Shown here piece after piece: positions 34,778 through 46,148 of a stretch of DNA of 59,352 nucleotides. Position numbers and translations under genes: made by a program. This stretch comes from Thermoanaerobaculum sp. (GTDB taxonomy: Bacteria; Acidobacteriota; Thermoanaerobaculia; Thermoanaerobaculales; Thermoanaerobaculaceae): contig JANXCP010000002.1 of NCBI GenBank assembly GCA_025060245.1, forward strand, positions 1-59,352, written 5' to 3'. Position 1 is the first letter of the stretch; each line of letters begins with the position of its first letter. The notes below the pieces were generated by a model. The model was not told the DNA's origin. It did not search any database and was given only the letters and a program-made list of their open reading frames with translations.

Positions 34778-35848
34778 TCACAGGGGCTCGTAGAGGGTCC
34801 GACGCTGGCGGGGGGTAAAACCTGCATCCCGAATCAGCGCTTCCATGGTCCTTTGATCCAACCGGTGGTGCACCCCCGCCGCGGCCACCACGTTTTCCTC
34901 CAGCATGATCGAGCCCAGGTCGTCGGCACCAAAAAACAGGGAAAGCTGCCCAATCTTCGTCCCTTGGGTTAGCCACGACCCCTGAACGTGCTGGACGTTG
35001 TCCAAAGCCAACCGGCTGATGGCCAACGTGCGCAGGTAGTCGTATCCGCCCGAGGTCTCCACCTGTCCCTCCAGGGCCGTGTTCTCCTCCTGAAAGGTCC
35101 ACGGGATAAAGGCGGTAAACCCGCCGGTGACGTCCTGCAGCTCCCGCACCCGGAGCAAGTGTTCCACGCGGGCCGCGTAGCTCTCTCCGACGCCAAACAT
35201 CATGGTGGCGGTGGTGCGCAGGCCCAGCTGATGAGCCTCCCGGTGCACCTCCAACCACTCCGCCGTGGACGCCTTGCTATGTGACCAAATGGCCTTGCGT
35301 ACACCGTCTTCCAGGATCTCCGCGCCCCCACCGGGGATCGAGGCGAGCCCCGCCTCCATCAGCCGCTGAATCACCTCCCGCACCGGAAGGCGGTGGACTC
35401 GGGCGAGGAAGGCAATTTCCGGAGCCGAAAAGGCGTGGAGATGCACCTGGGGAAACCGTTGCCGGAGGAAGCGCAGCATCCCCTCGTAGAAGTCCAAGCG
35501 CAAGGCGGGGTGTACGCCCCCCTGCAGCAGAATCCCAGTGCCCCCTGCCGCCAGGGTTTCCTCTACTTTTCGCGCCAGCTCCTCGAGGGGGAGCACGTAG
35601 GCATCGGCGTCCACCGGCTTGCGGTAAAAGGCGCAAAACTTGCAGCGGTACACGCACACGTTGGTGTAGTTGATGTTGCGGTCAACGATGTAGGTCACCA
35701 CGGGTTGAGGGTTATGGCGGAAACGCACCGTCTGGGCAGCTTGGCCCAGATCAAACAACGGAGCATGGTGGAAAAGACAAAGGAGGGCTTCTCGGTTGAG
35801 CCGCTGGCCATCTTCCACCCGCTGGAGGATCTCCCGCACCTCAGTCAT
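34778..35848 (-). CDS. mqnC: Dehypoxanthine futalosine cyclase MqnC (radical SAM)
   Basis: 356 residues. Radical-SAM step of the futalosine menaquinone pathway, making cyclic dehypoxanthine futalosine. The [4Fe-4S] motif is Cys65-x3-Cys69-x2-Cys72 in NVCVYRCKFCAFYR. DRNINYTNVC, LQGGVHPALRLDFYEGML and SIPGGGAEIL are MqnC-type (MqnE and CofH are relatives). Overlaps mqnA by eight bases. mqnB, mqnD and mqnE are not in the window. Confidence 0.93.
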   Translation of the reverse strand: MTEVREILQRVEDGQRLNREALLCLFHHAPLFDLGQAAQTVRFRHNPQPVVTYIVDRNINYTNVCVYRCKFCAFYRKPVDADAYVLPLEELARKVEETLAAGGTGILLQGGVHPALRLDFYEGMLRFLRQRFPQVHLHAFSAPEIAFLARVHRLPVREVIQRLMEAGLASIPGGGAEILEDGVRKAIWSHSKASTAEWLEVHREAHQLGLRTTATMMFGVGESYAARVEHLLRVRELQDVTGGFTAFIPWTFQEENTALEGQVETSGGYDYLRTLAISRLALDNVQHVQGSWLTQGTKIGQLSLFFGADDLGSIMLEENVVAAAGVHHRLDQRTMEALIRDAGFTPRQRRTLYEPL

Positions 35849-36638
35849 GGCACCACAACGCCCCTCGTGGCGGAAGCAAACCCACCTCGTTGGCCAAACG
35901 CAAAAAGTCCTCCACCGCCCGTCGTTCCCCCTCCCCTAACTGAAAGCGCAGGAGCCCGCCTAAATACTCCCGGGCGCGCTGCAGGCTCGTACCGTGGCTA
36001 GCCGCCCAGCGGGGCAGGAGCTCGGCAAAATGCTCTTGGGCGTAACGAAAGGAGGCCTCCAACAGGGAGAAGACTTCCCGGGGCACCGCCGGTCGCACCC
36101 CCCAGAGGGCGAAGACGAACGGTTGTCCCCGCCAGGCCAGCCACTCAGCCGCCAAGTCGCAACGGAACAACCCCTCCGCCCCGTTCACCGCCATGGCCGG
36201 ATCGCCAATGACCACAGCGGCATCAGCGGTGGCCAGCATCGCCTCCACCGGTGGGTTGGCGGAGAGGACCCGCGGCTCCACGCCATATCGCGCTTTCAAA
36301 AGCAGCCGGGCCAACAGAACCGAGGTGCGGGAGGCGGTATGGGCCGCCAAAATCCGAACTTGCTCCAGGGGTACCCGGGACACCAACAGCACAGAGGTGG
36401 TTTCCCCCTGGGCTGCAATGCCCAAAAAAGGGTACGCCTGCACCGCAGGGAGCCACGGCAGCGCCGCCACGGGAACCAAGCCCACCTGGGCTTGCCCTCC
36501 CCCCAGCAAATCGGCGCAGCGGGCCGGCTCCGCCACGGAGAAGGTGTAGGGAAAGGGGGCGTCAATGCCCGCCTCCAGGCCTGCCAAGAGCGGGCGGGCG
36601 TTGAGGAACTTCACGCCCACAATGGAAACGGAGAACAA
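35841..36638 (-). CDS. mqnA: Chorismate dehydratase MqnA
   Basis: 265 residues. Dehydrates chorismate to 3-enolpyruvylbenzoate, entry step of the futalosine route. SIVGVKFLNARPLLAGLE, AQVGLVPVAALPWL and TSVLLARLLLKARYGVEP match the periplasmic-binding-like MqnA/MqnD fold; the order with mqnC supports MqnA. Start is TTG at 36638, only six bases past the rho stop, with AGGCGGG upstream. It sits at the end of the tig-lon-rho run. Confidence 0.92.
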   Translation of the reverse strand: MFSVSIVGVKFLNARPLLAGLEAGIDAPFPYTFSVAEPARCADLLGGGQAQVGLVPVAALPWLPAVQAYPFLGIAAQGETTSVLLVSRVPLEQVRILAAHTASRTSVLLARLLLKARYGVEPRVLSANPPVEAMLATADAAVVIGDPAMAVNGAEGLFRCDLAAEWLAWRGQPFVFALWGVRPAVPREVFSLLEASFRYAQEHFAELLPRWAASHGTSLQRAREYLGGLLRFQLGEGERRAVEDFLRLANEVGLLPPRGALWCHD

Positions 36639-36643
36639 CCCGC

Positions 36644-38029
36644 CTACCCCCCCTGGGACATGGATTCAAGAAACTCGCGGTTGGTGCGGGTGCGCTCCAG
36701 CCGCTCCAGTAACAGCTCCATTGCCTCCACCGTGGACAGGGGCGTGAGGACCTTGCGCAGCACCCACACCCGCTTCAACTCCCAGGGCTCCAAAAGCAGC
36801 TCTTCCTTCCGGGTGCCCGACTTGTTGATGTCAATGGCGGGGAAGATCCTCTTTTCCACCAACTTGCGGTCCAGGTGAACCTCCATATTGCCGGTACCCT
36901 TGAACTCTTCAAAGATGACGTCGTCCATGCGCGAGCCGGTGTCAATGAGGGCGGTGCCGATGATGGTCAGAGAGCCGCCCTCTTCAATGTTGCGCGCCGC
37001 GCCAAAAAAGCGCTTGGGTTTTTGCAAGGCGTTGGAGTCCACACCACCCGAAAGCACCTTTCCGGAAGGCGGAACGACGGTGTTGTAGGCGCGGGCCAAC
37101 CGGGTGATGGAGTCCAGCAGGATCACCACATCGCGCTTGTGCTCCACCAGCCGTTTGGCCTTTTCCAATACCATCTCCGCCACCTGCACGTGGCGATAGG
37201 CCGGCTCATCAAAGGTGGAAGAAATCACCTCGCCCTTCACCGACCGCTGCATGTCCGTCACCTCTTCCGGCCGCTCGTCAATCAGCAAGACGATGAGGAC
37301 AACTTCCGGATGGTTGGTGGTGACGGCGTTGGCAATGGCCTGCAGCATCATGGTTTTGCCTGTGCGCGGCGGTGCCACAATGAGCCCGCGCTGACCCTTG
37401 CCAATGGGGGTGAGGAGGTTCATGACCCGGCAGGTCATGTTCCCTTCCACCTCCAGGTTAATGCGTTGCATGGGGTACAGCGGGGTGAGGTTGTCAAAGA
37501 GGATCTTCTCCTGCGCCACCTCTGGCGGCTCAAAGTTCACCGCCTCCACCTTGATCAGGGCGAAGTACCGTTCTCCCTCCCTGGGCGGCCGAATTTGCCC
37601 CGAAACCGTGTCACCGGTGCGCAAGTTAAACCGTCGGATTTGCGACGGTGAGACGTAGATGTCGTCGGGCCCGGGGAGGTAGTTGTAATCCGGCGCACGG
37701 AGAAAACCGTACCCGTCGGGGAGAATTTCCAGCACCCCTTCGCCAAAGATCAGTCCTTCCCGCTCCGTTTGCGCTTGCAAGATCTTGAAGATCAGCTCTT
37801 GTTTGCGCATTCCCGCGGGGTGCTCCACCCCCAGCTCCCTCGCCACGTCGGTGAGTTGGGCGATGGACATATCCTGCAGGGTGCGGATATTAAGGCGCTC
37901 CCCCTCCTCGGAAACCTCCTCCGCCTCCAGGGCCTCCTCGTCCACCACCACCGGCAGACCCTCGGGGTTGGAGTCCTCTCGCCGACGGCGACCCCGTCGG
38001 GAGCTGTTGGCTTTTTCTTCTCGGGCCAT
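36644..38029 (-). CDS. rho: Transcription termination factor Rho
   Basis: 461 residues. Hexameric RNA-dependent helicase/ATPase. A short basic and acidic N-terminal tail (residues 1-45) precedes the Rho N domain ([23 protein letters not shown]), the cold-shock RNA-binding domain ([21 protein letters not shown]), Walker [22 protein letters not shown] (Walker B region) and Q/R loop residues [16 protein letters not shown] at 38029 has AAGGAGC upstream. 27 bases after engB. Confidence 0.98.
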   Translation of the reverse strand: MAREEKANSSRRGRRRREDSNPEGLPVVVDEEALEAEEVSEEGERLNIRTLQDMSIAQLTDVARELGVEHPAGMRKQELIFKILQAQTEREGLIFGEGVLEILPDGYGFLRAPDYNYLPGPDDIYVSPSQIRRFNLRTGDTVSGQIRPPREGERYFALIKVEAVNFEPPEVAQEKILFDNLTPLYPMQRINLEVEGNMTCRVMNLLTPIGKGQRGLIVAPPRTGKTMMLQAIANAVTTNHPEVVLIVLLIDERPEEVTDMQRSVKGEVISSTFDEPAYRHVQVAEMVLEKAKRLVEHKRDVVILLDSITRLARAYNTVVPPSGKVLSGGVDSNALQKPKRFFGAARNIEEGGSLTIIGTALIDTGSRMDDVIFEEFKGTGNMEVHLDRKLVEKRIFPAIDINKSGTRKEELLLEPWELKRVWVLRKVLTPLSTVEAMELLLERLERTRTNREFLESMSQGG

Positions 38030-38056
38030 GATCGTTGCTCCTTTTCCCTGTGATTT

Positions 38057-38638
38057 CTAACCAAAAAGCGGCGTTTGCAGCCGCCGAGCTATCTGCTGCA
38101 CCAGTTCCCTTTTCCCTTCACCGCTTTTGGCGGAAAAGATCAAGGGTGGCTCGCTCAACTGAAGATCACGCTGCACCCGCGCGCGCTCCTGCACTAGGGC
38201 ATGGCGTGGTAAGGCGTCCGCCTTGGTGAGCACCACCAGCACCGGTTTCGCCGCGTGGTAGCACAGCTGGAGCAGAGCCTGATCCAGGGGGGATGTGGGG
38301 ACCCGTGGGTCTACCAGCGCCACCACGAGGCGCAGGCGCTCCTCCTTCAGGATGTATTCCGTGACGTGTTCCCCCCAGGCTTGGCGTTGGCTCTTGTCCA
38401 CGGCGGCAAACCCGTAGCCGGGGAGGTCAACAAAGAAACAGCGGCCGTTCACCAAGAAGTAATTGAGGGTTTTCGTCTTCCCCGGTGTCTTGCTCACCTT
38501 GGCCAGCTTTCGCCCAAAGACGGCATTGAGCAAGCTGGACTTGCCCACGTTAGAGCGGCCAGCAAAGGCCACCTGCGGCAGGGGCTCCCGCGGCCCCTGG
38601 CGGAAATCCGCAACGCAGGCGCGCAAATCCACGTGCAC
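38057..38638 (-). CDS. engB: Ribosome biogenesis GTP-binding protein YihA/EngB
   Basis: 193 residues, the usual size. GTPase for 50S assembly: G1 GRSNVGKSSLLN, PGKTKTLNYFLVN (switch I/G2), DLPGYGFA (G3), LTKAD (G4) and FSAKSGEG (G5). GTG at 38638 with GAGGGG upstream, 12 bases after lon; lon-engB adjacency is common. Confidence 0.97.
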   Translation of the reverse strand: MHVDLRACVADFRQGPREPLPQVAFAGRSNVGKSSLLNAVFGRKLAKVSKTPGKTKTLNYFLVNGRCFFVDLPGYGFAAVDKSQRQAWGEHVTEYILKEERLRLVVALVDPRVPTSPLDQALLQLCYHAAKPVLVVLTKADALPRHALVQERARVQRDLQLSEPPLIFSAKSGEGKRELVQQIARRLQTPLFG

Positions 38639-38650
38639 CTCTTGGTCCCC

Positions 38651-41050
<2,400 letters not shown>

Positions 41051-41085
41051 AACTGCTCCTTTGGCAGATCAGGGAACCAGAGCCG

Positions 41086-42330
41086 CTACCCGGCTTTGCG
41101 GATGGAGGCCAGCGGGGTCACCCGCCGCTCCACCACCTCGCGCGTGATCACGATTTCCGTGATGTCGTTGCGCGAGGGGACCTGATACATCACATCTAAC
41201 ATCAGCTCTTCCAAAATAATTTTCAAGCCCCTGGCCCCCACGTTGCGCGCCAAGGCCTCTGCCGCAATGGCCTCCAGGGCATCCTGGGTAAAACGGAGGG
41301 TCACCCCTTCCATGCCCAGCATGGTCTCGTACTGCTTGACCAGAGAGTTCTTCGGCTCGGTGAGGATGCGCACCAGCGCCTTGCGGTCCAGCTCGTGCAG
41401 GGCCGCCACCACGGGGACCCGCCCCACGAACTCGGGGATCATGCCAAACTTGATGAGGTCATCGGGGTGGACTTGCTGCAGCAGCTCAGAAACGGATTTT
41501 TCCTCCCGCGTAAGGATTTTGGCCTCAAAGCCCAGCGCCTTTTGGTTCAGCCGCCGGGCCACGATATCCTCCAGCCCCACGAAGGCCCCGCCGCAGATGA
41601 ACAAGATGTTGGTGGTATCAATTTGCAAAAACTCCTGGTGGGGGTGCTTGCGTCCCCCCTGGGGAGGCACGTTGGCGATGGTTCCCTCCAGGATCTTCAG
41701 CAACGCCTGCTGCACCCCTTCCCCGGAGACGTCCCGGGTGATGGAGGGCGAGTCCTGTTTGCGGGCAATCTTGTCAATTTCATCAATGTAGACGATCCCC
41801 CGCTCGCAGCGCTCGCGGTCCCCATCCGCCGCTTGGTACAGGCGCAACAGGATGTTCTCCACATCCTCCCCCACGTATCCCGCCTCGGTGAGGGTGGTGG
41901 CGTCCACGATGGTGAAGGGGACGTCCAAAAGTCGCGCCAGGGTCTGCGCCAGCAGCGTCTTCCCGGTTCCCGTGGGGCCAATGAGCAGGATGTTGGACTT
42001 GGACAGCTCCACCTCGGGGCGGGGGGTGGAGGAAAAGTAATCCACCCGCCGGTAGTGGTTGTACACCGCCACCGCCAGCTTCTTCTTGGCCTGCTCCTGG
42101 CCGATGACGTACTGATCCAAAAAGGCCTTGATTTCCTCCGGCTTGGGTAAGCCACGTTGGGCTTCTCGCGCCTCCCGGGCACGGTCCTCGGCAATGATGT
42201 CAAGGCACACATCCACGCACTCGTCGCAGATATACACATTTGGACCGGCGATGAGCTTGCGCACTTCCCGCTGGGATTTGTTGCAAAAGCTGCAGCGCAG
42301 CAAGTGTTCACGGCCTTCCCGACTGACCAT
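41086..42330 (-). CDS. clpX: ATP-dependent Clp protease ATP-binding subunit ClpX
   Basis: 414 residues. Unfoldase that feeds ClpP. N-terminal zinc finger ([19 protein letters not shown], then [11 protein letters not shown]), Walker [16 protein letters not shown], Walker [13 protein letters not shown], a pore loop within [11 protein letters not shown], and the ClpP-binding loop region near [16 protein letters not shown] (the usual IGFG loop is read here as ALGFEAK). ATG at 42330 has GGAG eight bases upstream. Confidence 0.98.
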   Translation of the reverse strand: MVSREGREHLLRCSFCNKSQREVRKLIAGPNVYICDECVDVCLDIIAEDRAREAREAQRGLPKPEEIKAFLDQYVIGQEQAKKKLAVAVYNHYRRVDYFSSTPRPEVELSKSNILLIGPTGTGKTLLAQTLARLLDVPFTIVDATTLTEAGYVGEDVENILLRLYQAADGDRERCERGIVYIDEIDKIARKQDSPSITRDVSGEGVQQALLKILEGTIANVPPQGGRKHPHQEFLQIDTTNILFICGGAFVGLEDIVARRLNQKALGFEAKILTREEKSVSELLQQVHPDDLIKFGMIPEFVGRVPVVAALHELDRKALVRILTEPKNSLVKQYETMLGMEGVTLRFTQDALEAIAAEALARNVGARGLKIILEELMLDVMYQVPSRNDITEIVITREVVERRVTPLASIRKAG

Positions 42331-42351
42331 TAGGGTATCTCCACGGGCATT

Positions 42352-42966
42352 CTACACCTTTTTCCCTGCCGTGCCCTCTGGGGCCTCCCGGTGCGCGATG
42401 ACCCGGTCGATCAAACCGTATTCCAGCGCCTCCTTTGCCTCCAAAATGAAGTCCCGGTCCGTATCGGCGTTGATCTTTTCCAGCGGCTGGCCGGTGTGGG
42501 CTGCTAGGATCTCATTGAGGCGCTGGCGCAGGCGCAGGATATCCTTGGCGTGGATGTCTATATCTGTGGCCTGACCCCCCAAGCCGAAGGCCAAGGGCTG
42601 GTGCAACAACACCCGCGCATGGGGTAACGCCATCCTCTTTCCCCTCGTGCCCCCGGCTAGCAACACGGCGGCCATGGAGGAGGCCTGCCCGACGCAAATG
42701 GTGGCCACATCTGGCTTCACGTACTGCATGGTATCGTAAATGGCCAACCCTGCCGAAATGGAACCGCCCGGGGAGTTGATGTACAGCGAAATATCCCGGT
42801 TGGGGTTTTCCGCCTCAAGGAACAGCATCTGCGCGATGACCAGGGAGGCCACATGGTCGTCAATGGGCTCGCCGAGAAAAATCACGTGATCCTTCAGCAA
42901 ACGGGAGAAGATATCGTAGGCCCGCTCCCCTCTGGGGGTTTGCTCCACCACAATGGGCACCAGCAT
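42352..42966 (-). CDS. clpP: ATP-dependent Clp protease proteolytic subunit ClpP
   Basis: 204 residues from ATG at 42966 (AAGGG upstream), two bases after the tig stop. Catalytic Ser98 in [15 protein letters not shown] and His122 in [11 protein letters not shown], with Asp in the NADTDRDF segment; [18 protein letters not shown] is the oxyanion-side signature. Self-compartmentalised serine protease partner of ClpX. An in-frame start 21 bases earlier lies inside tig and is not preferred. Confidence 0.97.
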   Translation of the reverse strand: MLVPIVVEQTPRGERAYDIFSRLLKDHVIFLGEPIDDHVASLVIAQMLFLEAENPNRDISLYINSPGGSISAGLAIYDTMQYVKPDVATICVGQASSMAAVLLAGGTRGKRMALPHARVLLHQPLAFGLGGQATDIDIHAKDILRLRQRLNEILAAHTGQPLEKINADTDRDFILEAKEALEYGLIDRVIAHREAPEGTAGKKV

Positions 42967-42968
42967 GG

Positions 42969-44231
42969 CTACCCTTCCCCGAGCCAAGGCCCCAGCACTT
43001 GGGCCAAGGCCCGCTCTCTGCGAAGGATACCTTGAATCTTCTCCAGCCCACCCCTTTTTGCCAAGTTGCCCTTCAGCTCGGCAAAGGGAACCCCGGTCTC
43101 TTGTGCTTCGCGCCGGATCACCTCGTCCACCTCTGCCTCGGCCACTTCCACCCCCAACTGCTCGGCCAAACGGTCCAGCAGCAGCTCCTCCCGCAGCCGT
43201 TGTTCCACCGAGGCGCGCAACCGCGGCGCCAGCTCTTGCCAGTTCAACTGTCCCACATCCACCCCTTGCCGGTGTAACGACTCCGCGTACCGCACCGCTG
43301 CCTTCTGGGTTTCCTCCTCCACCAGACGCTGAGGGAGCGGGAGCGCCCCGTCACCCGCCAGGTAGGCCAAAAACGCTTGCCGGATGGCCTTGGCCCGTTC
43401 CCTTTTCTTACCCTGGCGCAGGGCCACTCGCGCTTGTTCCCGCAGCCCCTCCAGGCCACCTTCCACACCCACCCGAACGGCCAGCTCATCATCCAAAGCT
43501 GGCACCACTTTGCGCCGCAAGCCCTTAACCCGCAAGGTGTACTGCACCGGCACGGCTCCTTTTTCGCCCTCCCTTACCACCTCACGGCGGGCTTTGGTCT
43601 CCTCACCCACGGCGAGTCCACGCACCGCCGCTTCAATTTCCGGGAATACCTCACCGGCGCCCAGGCGAAACATGGCCAGCTCCTCGCGAAATGGGTCGCC
43701 GCCCCCCTCGGGAAAGTGCCCCTCCACCTCCGCTTCCACCAACATGCCGTCCTCCGCACGCCCCTCCTCAATCCCTTCCCAAGTGGCCTGGCGCTCAGCA
43801 AGGCCTTGCAGGAACGCCTCCACCTCTTCTTCCGTCGGCTCCACGGAAACCTGTGGCGGCTGGAAACCTTCCAGAGCTGGAAGGGTCACCGGGGGGTAAA
43901 TTTCAAACTCGCCGGTGAAGCTCAAACCGCCGCCCTCCTCCCAACGCGCTTCCAAAACCCCCAGGGGTCCCGCCACACGGAAACCCTCCTGGGCCACCGC
44001 TTGATCCCACAGCTGGCGGAACAGGCGCTCTTCCGTCTCCCGGCGGATCTCCTCGGAAAAGCGCGTGGCGACCAGCGGCAACGGCGCCTTTCCCGGGCGA
44101 AACCCTGGCAAGACCGCATGCCTGGCCAACCCGCGGATGACCTCCTGGCGTACTTTTTCGGCCGTGGCTGCGGAAACTGTTCCCTTAAGCCTGACCAGGC
44201 AAGGGGATGGGCGTTCCAATTCGTAGGTCAT
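42969..44231 (-). CDS. tig: Trigger factor (ribosome-associated chaperone / PPIase)
   Basis: 420 residues from ATG at 44231, which has GAGG six bases upstream. TF N-terminal ribosome-binding domain including [17 protein letters not shown] (usual GFRxGKxP signature), a central FKBP-like part ([35 protein letters not shown]) and the helical C-domain. The PPIase part looks divergent. An ATG at 44243 shares its A with the tRNA-Leu CCA end and is unlikely. It follows two tRNA genes directly and precedes clpP. Confidence 0.95.
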   Translation of the reverse strand: MTYELERPSPCLVRLKGTVSAATAEKVRQEVIRGLARHAVLPGFRPGKAPLPLVATRFSEEIRRETEERLFRQLWDQAVAQEGFRVAGPLGVLEARWEEGGGLSFTGEFEIYPPVTLPALEGFQPPQVSVEPTEEEVEAFLQGLAERQATWEGIEEGRAEDGMLVEAEVEGHFPEGGGDPFREELAMFRLGAGEVFPEIEAAVRGLAVGEETKARREVVREGEKGAVPVQYTLRVKGLRRKVVPALDDELAVRVGVEGGLEGLREQARVALRQGKKRERAKAIRQAFLAYLAGDGALPLPQRLVEEETQKAAVRYAESLHRQGVDVGQLNWQELAPRLRASVEQRLREELLLDRLAEQLGVEVAEAEVDEVIRREAQETGVPFAELKGNLAKRGGLEKIQGILRRERALAQVLGPWLGEG

Positions 44232-44242
44232 GGGGATCCTCA

Positions 44243-44328
44243 TGGTGCGAAAGGGGGGACTCGAACCCCCACGGGTGGTGCCCACGAGATCCTAAGTCTC
44301 GCGCGTCTACCAGTTCCGCCACTTTCGC
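44243..44328 (-). tRNA. tRNA-Leu (anticodon TAG)
   Basis: Acceptor GCGAAAG pairs with CTTTCGC. D-arm GCGGAACTGGTAGACGC, anticodon loop CTTAGGA (TAG), a long variable arm as in class II tRNAs, T-arm GGGGGTTCGAGTCCCCC and an encoded CCA. Reads CUA and related Leu codons. Twelve bases separate its end from the tig ATG. Confidence 0.97.
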
Positions 44329-44339
44329 GGCAGCAAACC

Positions 44340-44415
44340 TGGTGAGCCGCGTAGGAGTCGAACCTACAACCTAGGGATTAAGAGTCCCTTGCTCTGCCAG
44401 TTGAGCTAGCGGCCC
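44340..44415 (-). tRNA. tRNA-Lys (anticodon CTT)
   Basis: Acceptor GGGCCGC pairs with GCGGCTC (one G-U). D-arm GCTCAACTGGCAGAGC, anticodon stem AGGGA/TCCCT with loop CTCTTAA (CTT), T-arm GTAGGTTCGACTCCTAC and an encoded CCA. The 5' ten bases overlap the end of the GT9 gene, whose TAG stop lies within the tRNA. Eleven bases separate it from tRNA-Leu. Confidence 0.97.
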
Positions 44416-45362
44416 ACCGCCGTGCTAATACTACCCGTGCCAGGGTGGTCGTGCAAGTCCCCACCGAGGAGCAGATCAATGGCGGCCAAGACGCGCTCTG
44501 GGGGCAAGCCTGCCCACCCGCGTGAGGAAAAGTGGGGAGCTTGCAGGACGAGACCTGAGCTGGGCCCGGTCCGCGCTGGGGAAGTGGGCCCAAAGAGCGC
44601 CACCGTGGGGCAACCCACCGCCGCCGCCAGATGCGTCAGACCGGAATCGTTACCCACCGCCAGGCAACTTCCAGCCAAAAGCTCCATCACCTGGCCCAAG
44701 TCCGCCTGGGGAGGGAACAGCGCTCCTCCCCCGCGTTGGGCCAGCCAAACACCCACCTCGGCGTCACCCTGGCCCACCACGAGGGTGACGGCATACCCGG
44801 CCCGCTGAAGCTTTTGGCTCACGTGTAAAAAGTGCTCTTTCGGATAGCGCTTGGCCCGCAGACCCAGGGAGCCCGGCAGGAGCACCACGGAGCGTCCCCG
44901 GGGCATTGCCGGGGCGCGGTTCCACCACGCGGAAGACTGACCGTTCACCGGCACTAAGCCCAAGGAAACCAGGGCCTGGTCAAAGTCATGGCGTTGGTGC
45001 CTGGTCCGATCCACGTAGAAGGTGTGCAGCCCCAGAAGCTTTGCCCCCCTACCGCAGCTCGCCCAGGCTTCACCGGCTGGCAGGGCACGCAGGAGCAATT
45101 TGGCCCGGGTGGAGTGGCGAAAAGTGATGGCCAAATCGTACCGCCCCAAGCTTCGGGCAAAAAGGGGACCCGCCCGCGGCGGGCGCTCACAAAGAAAAAC
45201 AGCTTGCCCCTGCAGCAAGGGTCGGTGCTGCGGCGGTGCCAAAAGCGTCGTGTGCCCTTCCCGGTTGGCGGCGATGAGCTTTGCCAAAGCCGGTTGGCTG
45301 TGGATTAAGTCGCCCAACCAGTTCGGCAGATCCACCAAGAGCTGACAGGGAAACCTCCCCAC
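44406..45362 (-). CDS. Glycosyltransferase family 9 (heptosyltransferase-like)
   Basis: 318 residues. GT-B enzyme of the ADP-heptose:LPS heptosyltransferase family, acting on the LPS inner core at the cytoplasmic face. DLPNWLGDLIHSQPALAKL at the start (usual NWLGD element), SVVLLPGSLGLRAKRYP and the donor-site CLAVGNDSGLTHLAAAVGCPTVALFGPT. Starts with GTG at 45362, three bases past the GT2 stop, with a weak Shine-Dalgarno. Its TAG stop lies inside tRNA-Lys. Confidence 0.92.
   Translation of the reverse strand: MGRFPCQLLVDLPNWLGDLIHSQPALAKLIAANREGHTTLLAPPQHRPLLQGQAVFLCERPPRAGPLFARSLGRYDLAITFRHSTRAKLLLRALPAGEAWASCGRGAKLLGLHTFYVDRTRHQRHDFDQALVSLGLVPVNGQSSAWWNRAPAMPRGRSVVLLPGSLGLRAKRYPKEHFLHVSQKLQRAGYAVTLVVGQGDAEVGVWLAQRGGGALFPPQADLGQVMELLAGSCLAVGNDSGLTHLAAAVGCPTVALFGPTSPARTGPSSGLVLQAPHFSSRGWAGLPPERVLAAIDLLLGGDLHDHPGTGSISTAVGR
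44428..44456 (-). promoter_or_regulatory. Promoter of tRNA-Lys/tRNA-Leu (and probably tig-clpPX-lon) inside the GT9 gene
   Basis: -35 TTGCAC (44451-44456) and -10 TAGTAT (44428-44433) with a 17-base spacer. The predicted start is a few bases before the mature tRNA-Lys 5' end, followed by a G+C-rich discriminator as in stable-RNA promoters. It lies within the last codons of the GT9 gene. Confidence 0.7.
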
Positions 45363-45365
45363 GTG

Positions 45366-46148
45366 TTACTCTACGGAACCCAGGGCCGCTTCGTCTGCCC
45401 CTGCTGCCACCGACGCCCATTTGAGGAAGGTGCCGTAGGCGGCCAGGACGGCAAGGATCAACCCGACCCGGCCGTCCAAAAAGCCCAGGCGCAAGAGGTA
45501 GGAACGCACGAACCGCCACTCCGCCCGCGCCACCGCCATGCCCAGGCTGCAGCGCTTCCCCTCCCTGCGGGCTTGCTGCGCCCCCCGCAGGGCGTAGGCC
45601 ACCACCTTGGGCAGGTACTGGGAAAAGGAGCGAAAGGTGAGATGGTGCAAAGGTCCGGGAAGCCGCGCCGCCCCTTTCACCTCAGCCACCCCGTGGACCC
45701 ACCGGTCAGCAAACCGCACCCGCTGCCGCCGCACCACCCGCACAACCCAGTCCCACCCCCAGTCGCCAAACCGTACTCGCCGACCCAACGCCCAATTGAG
45801 CCGGCGCACCGCATAGGCATCTCCCTGGGGGTTTTTCAGCGCGTTCGTCAACGCCGCCGCCAGGGGCGGGCTGACCCGTTCGTCGGCGTCCAAGACCAGA
45901 ACCCAAGGGCAGGTGCACAACTCAAGGCCCCAGTTGATCTGCTGTGCCGAGCTGACAAACGGATGGCGAAACACCCTGGCCCCCGCTTGTCGCGCCAGGT
46001 CTTCGGTGGCATCGGTGGAGGCCGCATCCACCACCACCACCACTTCCCCCGCCACCTCGGCCACGGAGGCCAAGGCCCCCGGAAGCATCTCCTCTTCGTT
46101 CTTGGCGGTGATCAGCACCGACAGGGCCGGGCGGTCAGACTGGGGCAT
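45366..46148 (-). CDS. Glycosyltransferase family 2, WaaE/KdtX-like
   Basis: 260 residues. LSVLITAKNEEEMLPGALASV, EVVVVVDAASTDATEDLA and the DxD motif LVLDADERVSPPL match the LPS-core beta-1,4-glucosyltransferase-like group. WVHGVAEV and the C-terminal FLDGRVGLILAVLAAYGTFLKW are also shared. Neighbouring GT9 supports a role in LPS core assembly; exact sugar unknown. Overlaps ymdB by 14 bases. Confidence 0.88.
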   Translation of the reverse strand: MPQSDRPALSVLITAKNEEEMLPGALASVAEVAGEVVVVVDAASTDATEDLARQAGARVFRHPFVSSAQQINWGLELCTCPWVLVLDADERVSPPLAAALTNALKNPQGDAYAVRRLNWALGRRVRFGDWGWDWVVRVVRRQRVRFADRWVHGVAEVKGAARLPGPLHHLTFRSFSQYLPKVVAYALRGAQQARREGKRCSLGMAVARAEWRFVRSYLLRLGFLDGRVGLILAVLAAYGTFLKWASVAAGADEAALGSVE

